64,000 nt of DNA from Massilibacteroides sp. (lineage in GTDB: Bacteria; Bacteroidota; Bacteroidia; Bacteroidales; Tannerellaceae), in assembly GCF_028705895.1 (NCBI RefSeq), contig NZ_JAQWCQ010000010.1:18803-82802 (forward strand), read 5' to 3'. Each line of letters begins with the position of its first letter. Within the stretch, counting starts at the first letter, position 1. The position numbers and the translations under genes were made by a program. Of this stretch, positions 45,410 through 55,628 are shown one piece after another. The notes beneath the pieces were generated by a model. It was not told where the DNA came from. It made no database searches and saw only the letters and a program-made list of their open reading frames with translations.

Positions 45410-46288
45410 ATGAAAAACATTTCAAGAAGAACTGCAATTAAGGGAGTACTTGCCGGAGGTGCAGCGATGGCTGTATCCGGATTAGAAGCTGCAATACCTG
45501 GTACAAATCAATCTACAAAATTGGCGTTGAAAGGTAATATCCGTCATTCGGTTAGTAAATGGTGCTTTGGTAGCTATGAATTAGATGAATTTTGCAAGAT
45601 ATGTAAGCGTATAGGAATTGAATCTGTTGAATTGCTTGATCCGAAAGACTGGCCTATCGTACAAAAAAACGGGTTGACCGTGGCTATGGCTCAGGGCGCT
45701 GGATTGGGTATTGATGGTGGTTTTGCCGATCCTTCCCTTCATGATGAGTTGGTAGCAAGCTACGAAAAAGTAATTCCGATGGTTGCCGAAGCCGGATTAA
45801 CCAATTTGATTTGTTTCTCCGGAAGAAGAAACGGCCTGACAGATTTGCAAGGATGGGAAAATTGTGAGAAGGGATTGAAACGGATTACACCGATTGCAGA
45901 AAAGCACAAAGTAGTACTAACGATGGAATTGCTTAATAGTGTTGGCCATAAAGATTATCTCTGTGATCATACAATCTGGGGCGTGGAACTTTGCCGTCGT
46001 GTTGGATCGGAAAACTTCAAACTGCTTTATGATATCTACCACATGCAGATTATGGAAGGTAATATCATCGATAATATTCGTAAATACCATAGTTTCTTCT
46101 CGCATATTCATACAGGAGGTTCACCGGGACGTGCCGAAATAGACGAAACACAGGAATTATATTATCCTGCTATCATGAAAGCGATAGTAGAAACAGGTTA
46201 TAAAGGTTTCGTTGGTCAGGAATTTGTTCCCAGACAAGAAGATAAAATAGCCTCACTTGAAAAATGCATTCGCATTTGTGATGTATAA
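45410..46288 (+). CDS. Tat-exported sugar phosphate isomerase/epimerase-like TIM-barrel protein
   Basis: The product is about 292 residues. A twin-arginine signal (SRRTAIKGVLAGGAAMAVSG) is followed by an AP-endonuclease-2/xylose-isomerase-like barrel. Motifs include ESVELLDPKDWPIV, a metal-binding Glu in LTMELLNSVGHKD, FKLLYDIYHMQIMEGN, HIHTGGSPGRAEID and GFVGQEFVP. These resemble hydroxypyruvate isomerase-like enzymes. Export across the inner membrane makes a free sugar or sugar acid more likely than a phosphorylated substrate. It has its own -7 box, so it may not belong to the GH30 operon. The ATG at 45410 is preferred over an in-frame TTG at 45401. Confidence 0.85.
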   Translation: MKNISRRTAIKGVLAGGAAMAVSGLEAAIPGTNQSTKLALKGNIRHSVSKWCFGSYELDEFCKICKRIGIESVELLDPKDWPIVQKNGLTVAMAQGAGLGIDGGFADPSLHDELVASYEKVIPMVAEAGLTNLICFSGRRNGLTDLQGWENCEKGLKRITPIAEKHKVVLTMELLNSVGHKDYLCDHTIWGVELCRRVGSENFKLLYDIYHMQIMEGNIIDNIRKYHSFFSHIHTGGSPGRAEIDETQELYYPAIMKAIVETGYKGFVGQEFVPRQEDKIASLEKCIRICDV

Positions 46289-46391
46289 ATAAGAGTTTGG
46301 AAATTTTTACACAAACGAAGAACTACCGGCTTCTCCTTTCCGTACAGATGGCTTTGCGAAATAACAAAAAACTGTTTTCCTATAATTGTCG

Positions 46392-46457
46392 CAAAGTTTT
46401 TCTATAACTGTGGTAAAACTTTTCTACAGATATGATAAAGTTTTACCACAGATATGG
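46392..46457. repeat. AT-rich tandem repeat, three 22-bp units
   Basis: Three consecutive 22-bp units begin at 46392, 46414 and 46436. Each opens with AAAG- or AAAC-rich bases followed by TTTT and closes with a TATG/TGTGG-like end. Adjacent units are partly inverted, so CTGTGGTAAAACTTT (46408-46422) pairs perfectly with AAAGTTTTACCACAG (46437-46451). A looser fourth unit may precede them (46366-46391). The sequence differs from the GGCGCCTCA repeats but has the same period. Confidence 0.8.
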
Positions 46458-46491
46458 AAAAAGAAAATTGTATAACTAATGCTATGATATA

Positions 46492-47656
46492 ATGAAAAAA
46501 AAAAACTATTATTTTTACTTTAATATTACTTACTCTAATGGGGGCAGGAGGCTGCAAGCAGCCGGATAGGCAAGAAGAACTTATCACAATTGATATGAAT
46601 GCAAGTCATCCCGAAAGGACACTGATTCTTCAGGATTTTATGGATGTTGAATACATTCCGTTAGAAACAAATGACGAATTTATCACCCAAGGGAACGTAA
46701 TGGAAATAGGGAATCAGTTTATATTGGTAAAAAACAGGAATAACGATGGTGACATCTTTATTTTTGACAGAAACACAGGTAAGGGGATACGAAAAATAAA
46801 TAAAAGAGGGCAGGGCGCAGAAGAATATGGCCGTATCAATAGTATCACCCTGGATGAGGATGCAAATGAAATATTTGTCAATTCGACTTCTAACAAAAAA
46901 ATCTATGTTTATGATTTGTCGGGCAACTTTAAACGAAGTCTTGACTATACGAAGGACACCGAATATTTAGAAATTTTTGATTACAATCAGGAGAGTTTAA
47001 TCGGCTACGATATTTCAGGATATTACAAAGGTGGCGAGAAGAGGGGTGACCGGTCTTATCATGCTGTTATTTCAAAGAAAGACGGTCATATTACAAATCC
47101 TATTTTTATTCCTTTTGACATTATTAAAGCACCAACTATACAAGAAGGTGATGGGTTCGTGGTAACTTTTGTGCGTCCAATAATTTCATATCATGGTAAC
47201 TGGCTACTTGTAGAAACTTCTTCTGATACAATTTACAAGTATATCTCTAAGGAACATAAATTAAGCCCGTTTCTGGTGAAAAAACCATCTAAAGATCCGG
47301 AAGTACTGCTAACAATGGGAGCTCTTACTGATCGCTATTATTTTATGCAGGCTATTGAAAAGAAATTCAACTTTACAACTGGAAGCGGATTTCCCACTAC
47401 CGATCTTTTCTATGATACAGAGAAAAAGGCTGTGTTCAGGGCTGTGGTATTAAACAATGACTATGTAAAAGAAAAAAGAGTTGATATGATTACACGGCCG
47501 GTAAACGGAACAATTGCTGCTTTTCAAATACTAAATGCGAATCAACTTGTCGAAGCTTATGAGAACAATGAGCTGAAAGGCGCGTTAAAAGACATTGCCG
47601 CAGAATTGAACGAAGAGTCAAATCCGGTGGTCATGTTGATGAAATATAAGAAATAA
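46492..47656 (+). pseudogene. 6-bladed beta-propeller lipoprotein, frameshifted at an 11-A tract
   Basis: The main frame (from an internal ATG at 46538) encodes 372 residues of a propeller-type lipoprotein in the BF3164/DUF5128-like group (YIPLETNDEFITQGNVMEIG, IFDRNTGKGIRKINKRGQGA, FVNSTSNKKIYVYDLSGNFK). That frame begins GAGGCKQ, which already contains the lipobox Cys but lacks a signal peptide. The ATG at 46492 opens the missing signal one frame away: with ten instead of eleven A residues after it the product would start MKKKTIIFTLILLTLMGAGGC, a perfect lipoprotein signal. The A tract spans 46495-46505. The gene is therefore off as written, by slippage, real mutation or a sequencing error. 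No -7 box is clear. Confidence 0.85.
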
Positions 47657-47661
47657 GAAAA

Positions 47662-47724
47662 CGGATTAGAATTGCTGACGGTGGATACAGAGGAAAACTA
47701 TCGGATATGGTCAAAGATTTGGGT
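47662..47724 (+). pseudogene. Remnant of an IS4/IS5-type DDE transposase
   Basis: Twenty-one codons read RIRIADGGYRGKLSDMVKDL(G), the conserved block around the second catalytic Asp of IS5-like transposases (A-D-x-G-Y-x-G). The similarity stops right after KDLG, and no other part of the element or inverted repeat is visible. It lies directly behind the frameshifted propeller gene and before the leuS promoter. Confidence 0.7.
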
Positions 47725-47771
47725 TTACTATTAAGCATTATCACATCTGTGATAAACTTACGAATTTATTA

Positions 47772-47779
47772 TAACTTTG
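47772..47779 (+). promoter_or_regulatory. -7 promoter box for leuS
   Basis: TAACTTTG fits TAnnTTTG. It implies a leader of about 60 nt before the ATG at 47849. Confidence 0.65.
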
Positions 47780-47848
47780 CACACGCTATCAAATAGATAG
47801 ATATTTGTTTTGAACAAACAACAAATTCATATAGTTAAGATTGAAGTC

Positions 47849-50686
47849 ATGGAATACAATTTCAGAGAGATTGAACAAAAGTGGAGAAAAAACTGGATAG
47901 ACAATCAAGTCTATAAAGTAGTGGAAGACGAAAGCAAACCCAAATTTTACGTACTCGATATGTTTCCGTATCCTTCGGGAGCCGGACTACATGTAGGACA
48001 TCCGTTAGGGTATATTGCTTCGGATATTTATTCTCGCTTCAAACGACTCCAGGGCTTCAATGTACTTCACCCGATGGGATATGATGCGTATGGATTACCG
48101 GCTGAACAATATGCTATTCAGACAGGGCAGCATCCGGAAATTACGACGAAGAATAATATCAACCGATATCGTGAACAAATGGATAAAATCGGTTTTTCGT
48201 ATGATTGGAGCCGTGAAATCCGTACGTGTGAGCCTGTTTATTATAAATGGACACAATGGGCATTTATTCGCATGTTTAATAGTTTTTATTGCTATGATAA
48301 AAACCGTGCAATGCCAATTTCCGAATTAATCTATGCTTTCGAACAAAACGGAACGCAGGGTTTACATGTCGCTTGCGGTGAAGAACTTGAATTTACAGCA
48401 TCGGAATGGAAAGCAAAAAGTGAAGTTGATAAACAAAAAATATTATTGAACTACCGTATTGCTTATCTGGGTGATACGATGGTTAACTGGTGTCCGGCAT
48501 TGGGAACTGTATTAGCTAATGATGAAGTTGTAAACGGACTATCCGAACGTGGAGGTTATCCTGTAGAACAACGTGTAATGCGTCAATGGTGTTTGCGTGT
48601 ATCGGCCTATGCGCAACGTCTTTTAGACGGATTGGATAAAATTGACTGGACAGATTCTTTAAAAGAAACACAACGTAACTGGATCGGTAGGAGTGAGGGT
48701 GCTGAAATGATCTTTAAAGTGAAAGATTCGGATATACAATTCACCATCTTTACAACTCGTGCAGATACGGTATTTGGTGTTACTTTCATGGTTTTAGCTC
48801 CTGAAAGCGAATTGGTTGACACTTTAACTACCGCCGAACAGCGTGCCGAAGTAGATGCTTATATTACAACGACTAAAAAAAGAACAGAACGCGAACGTAT
48901 TGCTGATCGTCGTGTGACAGGTGTCTTTTCCGGATCATACGCCATCAATCCATTAACAAACGAAGCAATTCCTGTATGGATCAGTGATTATGTATTGGCC
49001 GGTTATGGAACAGGTGCGATCATGGCTGTTCCTGCTCACGATAGTCGCGACTATGCTTTTGCGAAACATTTTGATCTTCCTATCGTTCCCCTTATCGAAG
49101 GTTGTGATGTATCGGAAGAAAGTTTTGATGCCAAAGAAGGAATCATGATGAATTCTCCTGTTATTGGAAAAGAAATACCAGGAGGACTTGTACTGAACGG
49201 ATTAAACGTACCTGAAGCTATTGCTAAAACAAAAGTATATATCGCTGAAAAGAAATTAGGAAAAGTAAAAATAAACTTCCGCCTACGCGATGCTATATTC
49301 AGCCGTCAACGCTATTGGGGCGAACCCTTCCCGGTTTATTACGATGAAAACGGATTGCCTCAGGTATTACCGGAAGATAAATTACCACTCGAATTACCTG
49401 ATGTAGATAAATTTCTTCCTACAGAAACCGGTGAACCGCCTTTAGGGCGTGCTACCAACTGGGCATGGGATACGGTAAATGGAAAAGTAGTTAACTGTTC
49501 TTTAATTGACAATAAAACTATCTTCCAATTGGAATTAAACACGATGCCCGGATTTGCCGGATCGTCTGCTTATTACCTACGCTATATGGATCCGACTAAC
49601 GAAACAGCGTTGGTTGACCGCAAGGTAAATAAATACTGGCGGAACGTGGATTTATATATCGGTGGTACAGAACATGCAACAGGTCACCTTATTTACAGTC
49701 GTTTCTGGAATAAATTCCTGTATGATATCGCTGTAAGTTGTGAAGAAGAACCATTCAAAAAACTAATCAATCAGGGAATGATTCAGGGACGATCTAATTT
49801 TGTATATCGTATTAACAACACAAATAAATTTGTTTCTCTTAATCTGAAAGATCAATATGAGGTTACACCGCTTCATGTGGATGTAAATATCGTAAGTAAT
49901 GATATTCTTGATATAGAAGCTTTCCGTAACTGGAATCCCGAATATAAAACGGCAGAATTTATCCTTGAAGACGGAAAATACATCTGTGGCTGGGCAATTG
50001 AAAAAATGTCCAAATCCATGTTCAATGTAGTCAATCCGGATATGATTGTGGATAAATACGGTGCGGATACACTTCGTTTATATGAAATGTTTCTTGGCCC
50101 GTTAGAACAATCTAAGCCTTGGGATACAAACGGTATAGATGGTGTACATCGCTTCCTGAAGAAATTATGGGGGCTATTCTTCGGAAATACAGATACTTTG
50201 CAAGTTTCCAATGAACAAGCTTCTGGGGAGGAATTAAAGTCACTTCATAAATTGATCAAAAAAGTAAGTTTTGATATAGAACATTTCTCATTCAACACCT
50301 CTATCAGTGCCTTTATGATTTGTATAAACGAATTAGGAAGCTTGAAGTGTAATAAACGAGAAATACTTGAACAGTTCATCATTCTGCTTGCTCCTTTTGC
50401 TCCTCATATTGCAGAAGAATTATGGCACGTATTGGGTCATAATACAACAATATGTGATGCACAATGGCCGGAACATAAAGAAGAATATCTGAAAGAAGAT
50501 GTTGTTACCTATGCTATTTCATTCAATGGTAAAGCTCGTTTCAATATTGAACTACCGGCTGATATGCCGAAAGAAGAAGTTGAAAAAACAGCTTTAGCAC
50601 ATGAAAATTCTGCAAAATGGATGGAAGGTAAGACACCTAAAAAAGTTATTGTAGTACCTCAGAAAATAGTTAATATCGTCATTTGA
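47849..50686 (+). CDS. leuS: Leucyl-tRNA synthetase
   Basis: The product is about 945 residues, a class I synthetase. The HIGH motif appears as [10 protein letters not shown] near residue 47, and the KMSKS loop as [13 protein letters not shown] near 720. The CP1 editing domain (about 230-425) contains [18 protein letters not shown] and [12 protein letters not shown], as needed to remove mischarged isoleucine or norvaline. The anticodon-binding region is C-terminal ([20 protein letters not shown]). An insertion at about 580-600 is common in Bacteroidetes LeuS. The ATG at 47849 ([12 protein letters not shown]) is the natural start; an upstream in-frame TTG at 47810 is not needed. It shares one base with the YitT gene. 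Confidence 0.97.
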   Translation: MEYNFREIEQKWRKNWIDNQVYKVVEDESKPKFYVLDMFPYPSGAGLHVGHPLGYIASDIYSRFKRLQGFNVLHPMGYDAYGLPAEQYAIQTGQHPEITTKNNINRYREQMDKIGFSYDWSREIRTCEPVYYKWTQWAFIRMFNSFYCYDKNRAMPISELIYAFEQNGTQGLHVACGEELEFTASEWKAKSEVDKQKILLNYRIAYLGDTMVNWCPALGTVLANDEVVNGLSERGGYPVEQRVMRQWCLRVSAYAQRLLDGLDKIDWTDSLKETQRNWIGRSEGAEMIFKVKDSDIQFTIFTTRADTVFGVTFMVLAPESELVDTLTTAEQRAEVDAYITTTKKRTERERIADRRVTGVFSGSYAINPLTNEAIPVWISDYVLAGYGTGAIMAVPAHDSRDYAFAKHFDLPIVPLIEGCDVSEESFDAKEGIMMNSPVIGKEIPGGLVLNGLNVPEAIAKTKVYIAEKKLGKVKINFRLRDAIFSRQRYWGEPFPVYYDENGLPQVLPEDKLPLELPDVDKFLPTETGEPPLGRATNWAWDTVNGKVVNCSLIDNKTIFQLELNTMPGFAGSSAYYLRYMDPTNETALVDRKVNKYWRNVDLYIGGTEHATGHLIYSRFWNKFLYDIAVSCEEEPFKKLINQGMIQGRSNFVYRINNTNKFVSLNLKDQYEVTPLHVDVNIVSNDILDIEAFRNWNPEYKTAEFILEDGKYICGWAIEKMSKSMFNVVNPDMIVDKYGADTLRLYEMFLGPLEQSKPWDTNGIDGVHRFLKKLWGLFFGNTDTLQVSNEQASGEELKSLHKLIKKVSFDIEHFSFNTSISAFMICINELGSLKCNKREILEQFIILLAPFAPHIAEELWHVLGHNTTICDAQWPEHKEEYLKEDVVTYAISFNGKARFNIELPADMPKEEVEKTALAHENSAKWMEGKTPKKVIVVPQKIVNIVI

Positions 50687-51561
50687 TGAAAAGCAGCAAT
50701 ATCGGGAGATTATATAATCATACCCAGGATTATCTGATTATAATTTTAGGAACTTTATTATATGGATTTGGATTTAATGCCTTTATCCTTTCCAACGAAA
50801 TTGTAACAGGAGGAGTTAGCGGGATTTGTGCAATCATTTATTTCGCTACTTCCATACCTGTTTCCATTTCATATTTCGTTTTAAACTCCATATTATTGGT
50901 TATTGCATTTAAAATATTAGGATTTAAATTTTTAATAAAAACAATTGTTGGAGTTATATGCCTTTCACTATCTCTCTCCTTCTTTGAATGGTTATTACAA
51001 GGCAAGCCCCTTATTGAAGGAGAGCCTTTCATGTCTATTTTAATAGGAGCTGCACTTTGTGGATCAGGACTTGGTTTGATCTTTACGGTTAACGGAAGTA
51101 CCGGTGGTACTGACATTATTGCTGCAATCGTCAATAAATACAAGAATGTTTCTATCGGAACAGCGCTTTTATTCTGTGATTTTTTCATTATCGGATCGTC
51201 TTATTTTCTATTTCAAAATGTAGAAAAAATAGTATTCGGTTTTGTAGAAATGGGAGTGAGTAATTATGTATTAGACATGATTATAAACAGCAACAGACAA
51301 TCTGTTCAGTTCCTTATATTCTCTCAGAAATATGAAGAAATAGCTAAAAGAATAATAACTGATACAGATAGAGGATGTACTTTCTTGGATGGGCAAGGAG
51401 GCTATTCAAAGAATCCCATGAAAGTAATTATTTTGGTAACAAAAAAATCCGAATCGCTTACCATATTCAGATTGGTTAAAAGTGTAGATCCGAATGCTTT
51501 TATTTCCCAAAGTGTCGTCAGGGGAGTTTACGGAGAAGGATTCGATCAAATTAAAACATAA
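50686..51561 (+). CDS. YitT family membrane protein
   Basis: The product is about 291 residues with five or six membrane helices. GFGFNAFILSNEIVTGGVSG and GLGLIFTVNGSTGGTDIIAA are the two homologous YitT motifs, and a C-terminal DUF2179 domain covers about 205-290 (RGCTFLDGQGGYSKNPMKVI). The biochemical role of the family is not established; transport has been proposed. Its start codon overlaps the leuS stop (TGATG), so it is translationally coupled to leuS. Confidence 0.93.
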   Translation: MKSSNIGRLYNHTQDYLIIILGTLLYGFGFNAFILSNEIVTGGVSGICAIIYFATSIPVSISYFVLNSILLVIAFKILGFKFLIKTIVGVICLSLSLSFFEWLLQGKPLIEGEPFMSILIGAALCGSGLGLIFTVNGSTGGTDIIAAIVNKYKNVSIGTALLFCDFFIIGSSYFLFQNVEKIVFGFVEMGVSNYVLDMIINSNRQSVQFLIFSQKYEEIAKRIITDTDRGCTFLDGQGGYSKNPMKVIILVTKKSESLTIFRLVKSVDPNAFISQSVVRGVYGEGFDQIKT

Positions 51562-51579
51562 ACAAACATAAAACAATTT

Positions 51580-51625
51580 AAAGCACTTCTATACGTTATT
51601 ATAGCGTAAAAGAAGTGCTTTTTTT
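51580..51625 (+). terminator. Rho-independent terminator after the leuS-yitT operon
   Basis: AAAGCACTTCT (51580-51590) pairs with AGAAGTGCTTT (51611-51621), with a small inner TACG/CGTA stem and a T tract. It lies 18 bp after the stop codon and just upstream of the next start. Confidence 0.88.
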
Positions 51626-51639
51626 ATTCCATTAAACAT

Positions 51640-52221
51640 ATGAAAATAGTTTTTGCTACCAATAATAAACACAAATTAGAAGAAGTCAGAAAGATAGTAG
51701 CCGGTAAAATAGAAATTGTCAGCTTAGAAGAAATCAGCTGTTTCGAAGATATACCGGAAACTGCTGACACATTAGAAGGTAATGCCCTATTAAAAGCAAA
51801 TTACATAAAAAATAAATTTGGTTTAAATTGTTTTGCTGATGATACCGGATTGGAAGTAGAAGCATTAAATAATGCGCCTGGCGTATTTTCAGCAAGATAT
51901 GCAGGAACAGCACACGATTCGGAAGCTAATATGAAAAAATTACTTTCCGAACTTACTGATAAAGAAAACCGTAAAGCTCGTTTTCGTACCGTTATTGCCC
52001 TTATTATAGAAAATGATACTCTTCTATTCGAAGGTATAGTAAACGGCTCTATAGGAACAGAAAAGAAGGGAGAAAACGGATTTGGATATGATCCTGTTTT
52101 TATTCCTGAGGGATACACACAATCGTTTGCCGAATTAGGAGATGAAATAAAAAATAAAATAAGCCATCGGGCAGAAGCTGTACATAAACTAAATGATTAT
52201 CTGAACACGCTTAAATTATAA
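51640..52221 (+). CDS. rdgB: Non-canonical purine NTP pyrophosphatase (RdgB/HAM1)
   Basis: This 193-residue protein has the family motifs [15 protein letters not shown], the metal-binding [47 protein letters not shown] and the closing KISHRAEA. The enzyme hydrolyses dITP, ITP and XTP to monophosphates to keep deaminated purines out of DNA. Length is normal. It begins 15 bp after the terminator hairpin and ends 5 bp before porZ, so the two are probably co-transcribed, as is common for housekeeping genes in this group. Confidence 0.97.
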   Translation: MKIVFATNNKHKLEEVRKIVAGKIEIVSLEEISCFEDIPETADTLEGNALLKANYIKNKFGLNCFADDTGLEVEALNNAPGVFSARYAGTAHDSEANMKKLLSELTDKENRKARFRTVIALIIENDTLLFEGIVNGSIGTEKKGENGFGYDPVFIPEGYTQSFAELGDEIKNKISHRAEAVHKLNDYLNTLKL

Positions 52222-52226
52222 AAGAA

Positions 52227-54596
52227 ATGAAAAAAAAAATATCTGTTTTTATTTTACTAATCTTTTGTATTTCTTTTTCTTTTGCACAGGATGATTCTAA
52301 TTTAAATAATCGTTTCAAAACTTATTTATCCTATTATAACAGTTCAAAAGTTGCAGAAGGAAATAATTTAGTTTATGTAGTTACAAATGGTTCTCTATTT
52401 AGCTATAATAAAACAGATAACAGTGAAAGTTTCTATTCACGTCAAACAGGAATGAGTGATAATGATATTTCACAAATAGCTTATAATTCTTCTGTTAATT
52501 CACTCCTTATCATTTACAGTAATGGCAATATAGATATACTGAACGAAGATAGTAACAGTATATACAACATAAGTCATTTTCTGAACAATACTACTTTCAA
52601 TATTAAGAGCGTAAATAACATAGATATTTATGACGATATAGCTTATTTATCTATGCAATTCGGAGTAATAGCTCTTGATATGAAGAAGAAGGAAATAAAA
52701 GAAACCTATCGAATTATCAATGATGCTGTTTATTCCGTTTCAATAATGAATAATGAAATTTATGCTACAACGGTGAATGGTATTTACAAAGCTTTATTGG
52801 ATTCTAATCTTGCAGATATAAATAACTGGAAAGCTTATTCAGTTTCTTTGCCCGACATGACTGATAATATCATTAAAACAGTCCTATTTGATAATAAACT
52901 ATGTTTTCTTTTACAAACACAAAAAAAAGCAATAAAAGGTGTTTGTTATCAGGAAAATGATGGTTCAATTAAAACATTGATAACAAATAATTCATTGATA
53001 AATTTAAAAGTAGAAAATGATAAATTAATAACGCATACCAGAACCAATGCGTATATTTTTTCATCATTCTCTACTTTTGATAATATTAATTTAGGCACGG
53101 TGAATGACATTTCTTCATTAAAAGATAAAAATAAGTTTTGGGTTGCAGCAGGAACAGATATACTTAAAGGAATAAATAAAAACAGCGCAGGAACTTTTGA
53201 TATTCTCCTTTCTAAAATTGAAGTAAATACCCCCAAAACAAATTATAATTATTACATGTATATGCAAGGTAATAAATTACTTACAACTGCTGGTGGTAAA
53301 GATCATGACAGGAATTGGAGACAAGGTATATTTTCTACATACGAAAATAATGAATGGTCAAGTCTTAATCAAAGTAAATTGAAATATGGATCTAATAATG
53401 AATTTAACAGTCCGCAAGACTTTGTAGCAGCTCTTCCTTATCCTGAAGATCCTTCAACATATTATATCGCTTCATACGGGGAAGGTTTATTTATAATTAA
53501 AGATAATGAATTTGTTAATTCATATAGTTTTTATAATAGCCCTTTGGAATATACTAAAAGCATTACAGAAGAAAATTATTATTATCATTATGTTCGCATT
53601 TCATCCATCGCTTTTGATAAAAATAAAAATTTATGGATGACAAATGCAGAAACAGAATATCCCATAAAAGTATTAAAACCGGATAGCACATGGGCTAAGT
53701 TTTCTTTTAAAGATTATATGACCACACCTATGATAATGGATAAGATAATTATCACTTCTAAAGACCATAAATGGCTGAATATTCCATATTCTGATAGCTA
53801 TAATAATAATCCCGGTATTTTTATTTTTAAAGACAATGATTTATCTGAAGAAGGTAGTCAAGCAACCTTTATAAGTAGTATTATAAATCAAAATGGAGAA
53901 GATATAGGAGCCAACACGGTTAGGTGTATGGTAGAAGATAAAAAAGGAAATATATGGATAGGTACAAATAAAGGTCCTGTTTATACTACTGTTCCTGCTA
54001 ATGCTTTAGAAAATCCTAATAGATTTTTCTTTTATCAGATAATACGTGAAGGAGAAAGTGGCGCTTATTTGTTTCTTAATGGTGATTTGATAAATGCTAT
54101 TGCTGTTGACGGAGGTAATCAAAAATGGTTAGGTACAGAATCGTCCGGTGTCTTTTTAGTTAGTGAAGATGGAATGGAGACTATTTATAACTTTACTACT
54201 GCTAATTCTCCTCTTCCTTCTAATAAAATAGAGAGTCTTACTATAAATGACGAAACAGGAGAAGTTTTTATAGGTACAAACAAAGGTCTTATTTCTTTTA
54301 TGGGAGAAGGAACTGAAGGTAAAGAATCTTTTTCTGATGTTTCTGTTTATCCTAATCCTGTACGTCCTGAATATGAAGATAAAGTTACAATTACCGGATT
54401 AATGACAGATTCTAATGTAAAAATTACAGACATTAAGGGTAATCTTATCTACCAGGCCAAATCTGTTGGAGGCCAACTCCTATGGAATTGCAGAAACGTC
54501 AAAGGAAGCAGAGTAGCAACAGGTATTTATCTTGTTATTGCTGCCAGCTCAGAAGGTTCTGAAAGTGTTGTATCTAAAATAATGGTAATTAAATAA
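52227..54596 (+). CDS. porZ: Type IX secretion protein PorZ
   Basis: This 789-residue protein has a signal peptide (ending FSFAQ, residue 20). Two beta-propeller regions cover about 25-340 and 350-690; the second holds two-component-regulator-like blades (DKKGNIWIGTNKGPVYT, DGGNQKWLGTESSGVFLV). A C-terminal type A sorting domain follows at about 710-789 (VYPNPVRPEYEDKVTITG, RVATGIYLVIA). This is the PorZ architecture: a surface component of the type IX machinery that presents anionic lipopolysaccharide to the sortase PorU. It implies that a type IX system operates elsewhere in the genome. No other component is in this window. Confidence 0.87.
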   Translation: MKKKISVFILLIFCISFSFAQDDSNLNNRFKTYLSYYNSSKVAEGNNLVYVVTNGSLFSYNKTDNSESFYSRQTGMSDNDISQIAYNSSVNSLLIIYSNGNIDILNEDSNSIYNISHFLNNTTFNIKSVNNIDIYDDIAYLSMQFGVIALDMKKKEIKETYRIINDAVYSVSIMNNEIYATTVNGIYKALLDSNLADINNWKAYSVSLPDMTDNIIKTVLFDNKLCFLLQTQKKAIKGVCYQENDGSIKTLITNNSLINLKVENDKLITHTRTNAYIFSSFSTFDNINLGTVNDISSLKDKNKFWVAAGTDILKGINKNSAGTFDILLSKIEVNTPKTNYNYYMYMQGNKLLTTAGGKDHDRNWRQGIFSTYENNEWSSLNQSKLKYGSNNEFNSPQDFVAALPYPEDPSTYYIASYGEGLFIIKDNEFVNSYSFYNSPLEYTKSITEENYYYHYVRISSIAFDKNKNLWMTNAETEYPIKVLKPDSTWAKFSFKDYMTTPMIMDKIIITSKDHKWLNIPYSDSYNNNPGIFIFKDNDLSEEGSQATFISSIINQNGEDIGANTVRCMVEDKKGNIWIGTNKGPVYTTVPANALENPNRFFFYQIIREGESGAYLFLNGDLINAIAVDGGNQKWLGTESSGVFLVSEDGMETIYNFTTANSPLPSNKIESLTINDETGEVFIGTNKGLISFMGEGTEGKESFSDVSVYPNPVRPEYEDKVTITGLMTDSNVKITDIKGNLIYQAKSVGGQLLWNCRNVKGSRVATGIYLVIAASSEGSESVVSKIMVIK

Positions 54597-54600
54597 ATTA

Positions 54601-55587
54601 TTACAAACCTAATTTAGCTGAAAGTTCAAGCATACGACGAATAGGTTTAATGGCTTCTTTCTGAATTGCTTCATCTACGAATATCTCTGGTAATTCGTAC
54701 TTGAGGCAATTATACAATTTCTCCATAGTATTCAAACGCATAAAATTACATTCATTACATGCGCAAGTACTATCATTAGGAGGAGCCGGGATAAATTCTT
54801 TATCAGGACTACTTTTTTGCATTTCATGTAAAATACCACTTTCCGTCGCTACAATGAATTGTTTTTTATCCGAGTTAATCGTATGCTTTAATAAAGCAGC
54901 AGTCGATCCTACGAAGTCGGAGATATGTATAATGGGTTGTTTGCATTCCGGATGTGTTATCACTTCTGCTTCCGGATATTCTTTTTTGAGGTTGACTATC
55001 TTTTCTAATGAAAATTGTTCATGTACATGACAGGCTCCATCCCATAATAACATATTCCTTCCGGTTATGCTATTAATATAATTACCTAAATTACGATCCG
55101 GACCGAATATGAGTTTAGCATCTTCCGGAAAACTATCTACTATCTGTTTCGCATTTGTAGAAGTAACTACTACATCCGTAACCGCTTTTACAGCAGCAGT
55201 AGTATTTACATAAGAAATAACCGTATGATCCGGATGTTGACGAACAAAAGCAGCAAAATCATCCGCCGGACAACTATCCGCTAATGAACAACCGGCATTC
55301 AGATCCGGTACTAATACCTTTTTATCCGGACAAATTATTTTAGCAGTTTCACCCATAAAATGAACACCACTTAAAACAATGATATCAGCATCAGTTTTTG
55401 CAGCCCATTGTGCCAAAGCTAAACTATCCCCAACAAAATCTGCTATATCCTGTATATCACCGGTCTGGTAATAATGAGCAAGAATAACTGCGTTTTTTTC
55501 CTTCCGGAACCTATCTATTTCTGCTTTAATATCTATATCTTTCGGAACCGGAACGTTTATATAGCCTGCTGATAAATTCTGTGTCAT
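54601..55587 (-). CDS. nadA: Quinolinate synthase A
   Basis: The product is about 328 residues and condenses iminoaspartate with dihydroxyacetone phosphate to quinolinate in NAD synthesis. Motifs are HYYQTGDIQDIADFVGDSLA, MGETAKIICPDKKVLVPDLN, the iron-sulfur ligand cysteines in AGCSLADSCP, HPEC and CACNECNFM, and GPDRNLGNYI. The ATG at 55587 (MTQNLSAG) is chosen because it follows a minus-strand TAACTTTG box; the longer in-frame start at 55623 would lie in that leader. It is convergent with porZ, with only 4 bp between stops. No nadB or nadC is nearby. Confidence 0.96.
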   Translation of the reverse strand: MTQNLSAGYINVPVPKDIDIKAEIDRFRKEKNAVILAHYYQTGDIQDIADFVGDSLALAQWAAKTDADIIVLSGVHFMGETAKIICPDKKVLVPDLNAGCSLADSCPADDFAAFVRQHPDHTVISYVNTTAAVKAVTDVVVTSTNAKQIVDSFPEDAKLIFGPDRNLGNYINSITGRNMLLWDGACHVHEQFSLEKIVNLKKEYPEAEVITHPECKQPIIHISDFVGSTAALLKHTINSDKKQFIVATESGILHEMQKSSPDKEFIPAPPNDSTCACNECNFMRLNTMEKLYNCLKYELPEIFVDEAIQKEAIKPIRRMLELSAKLGL

Positions 55588-55620
55588 AGTTATATTACTT
55601 TCTAAGATGAGTAACCATTG

Positions 55621-55628
55621 CAAAGTTA
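55621..55628 (-). promoter_or_regulatory. -7 promoter box for nadA
   Basis: The minus-strand sequence TAACTTTG fits TAnnTTTG and is about 33 bp upstream of the nadA ATG at 55587. Confidence 0.6.

Noticed and set aside
46538..47656. ATG at 46538 as the natural start of the propeller protein
   Set aside because: It would give a protein beginning MGAGGC with a lipobox cysteine but no signal peptide, while a perfect signal peptide lies one frame away just upstream.
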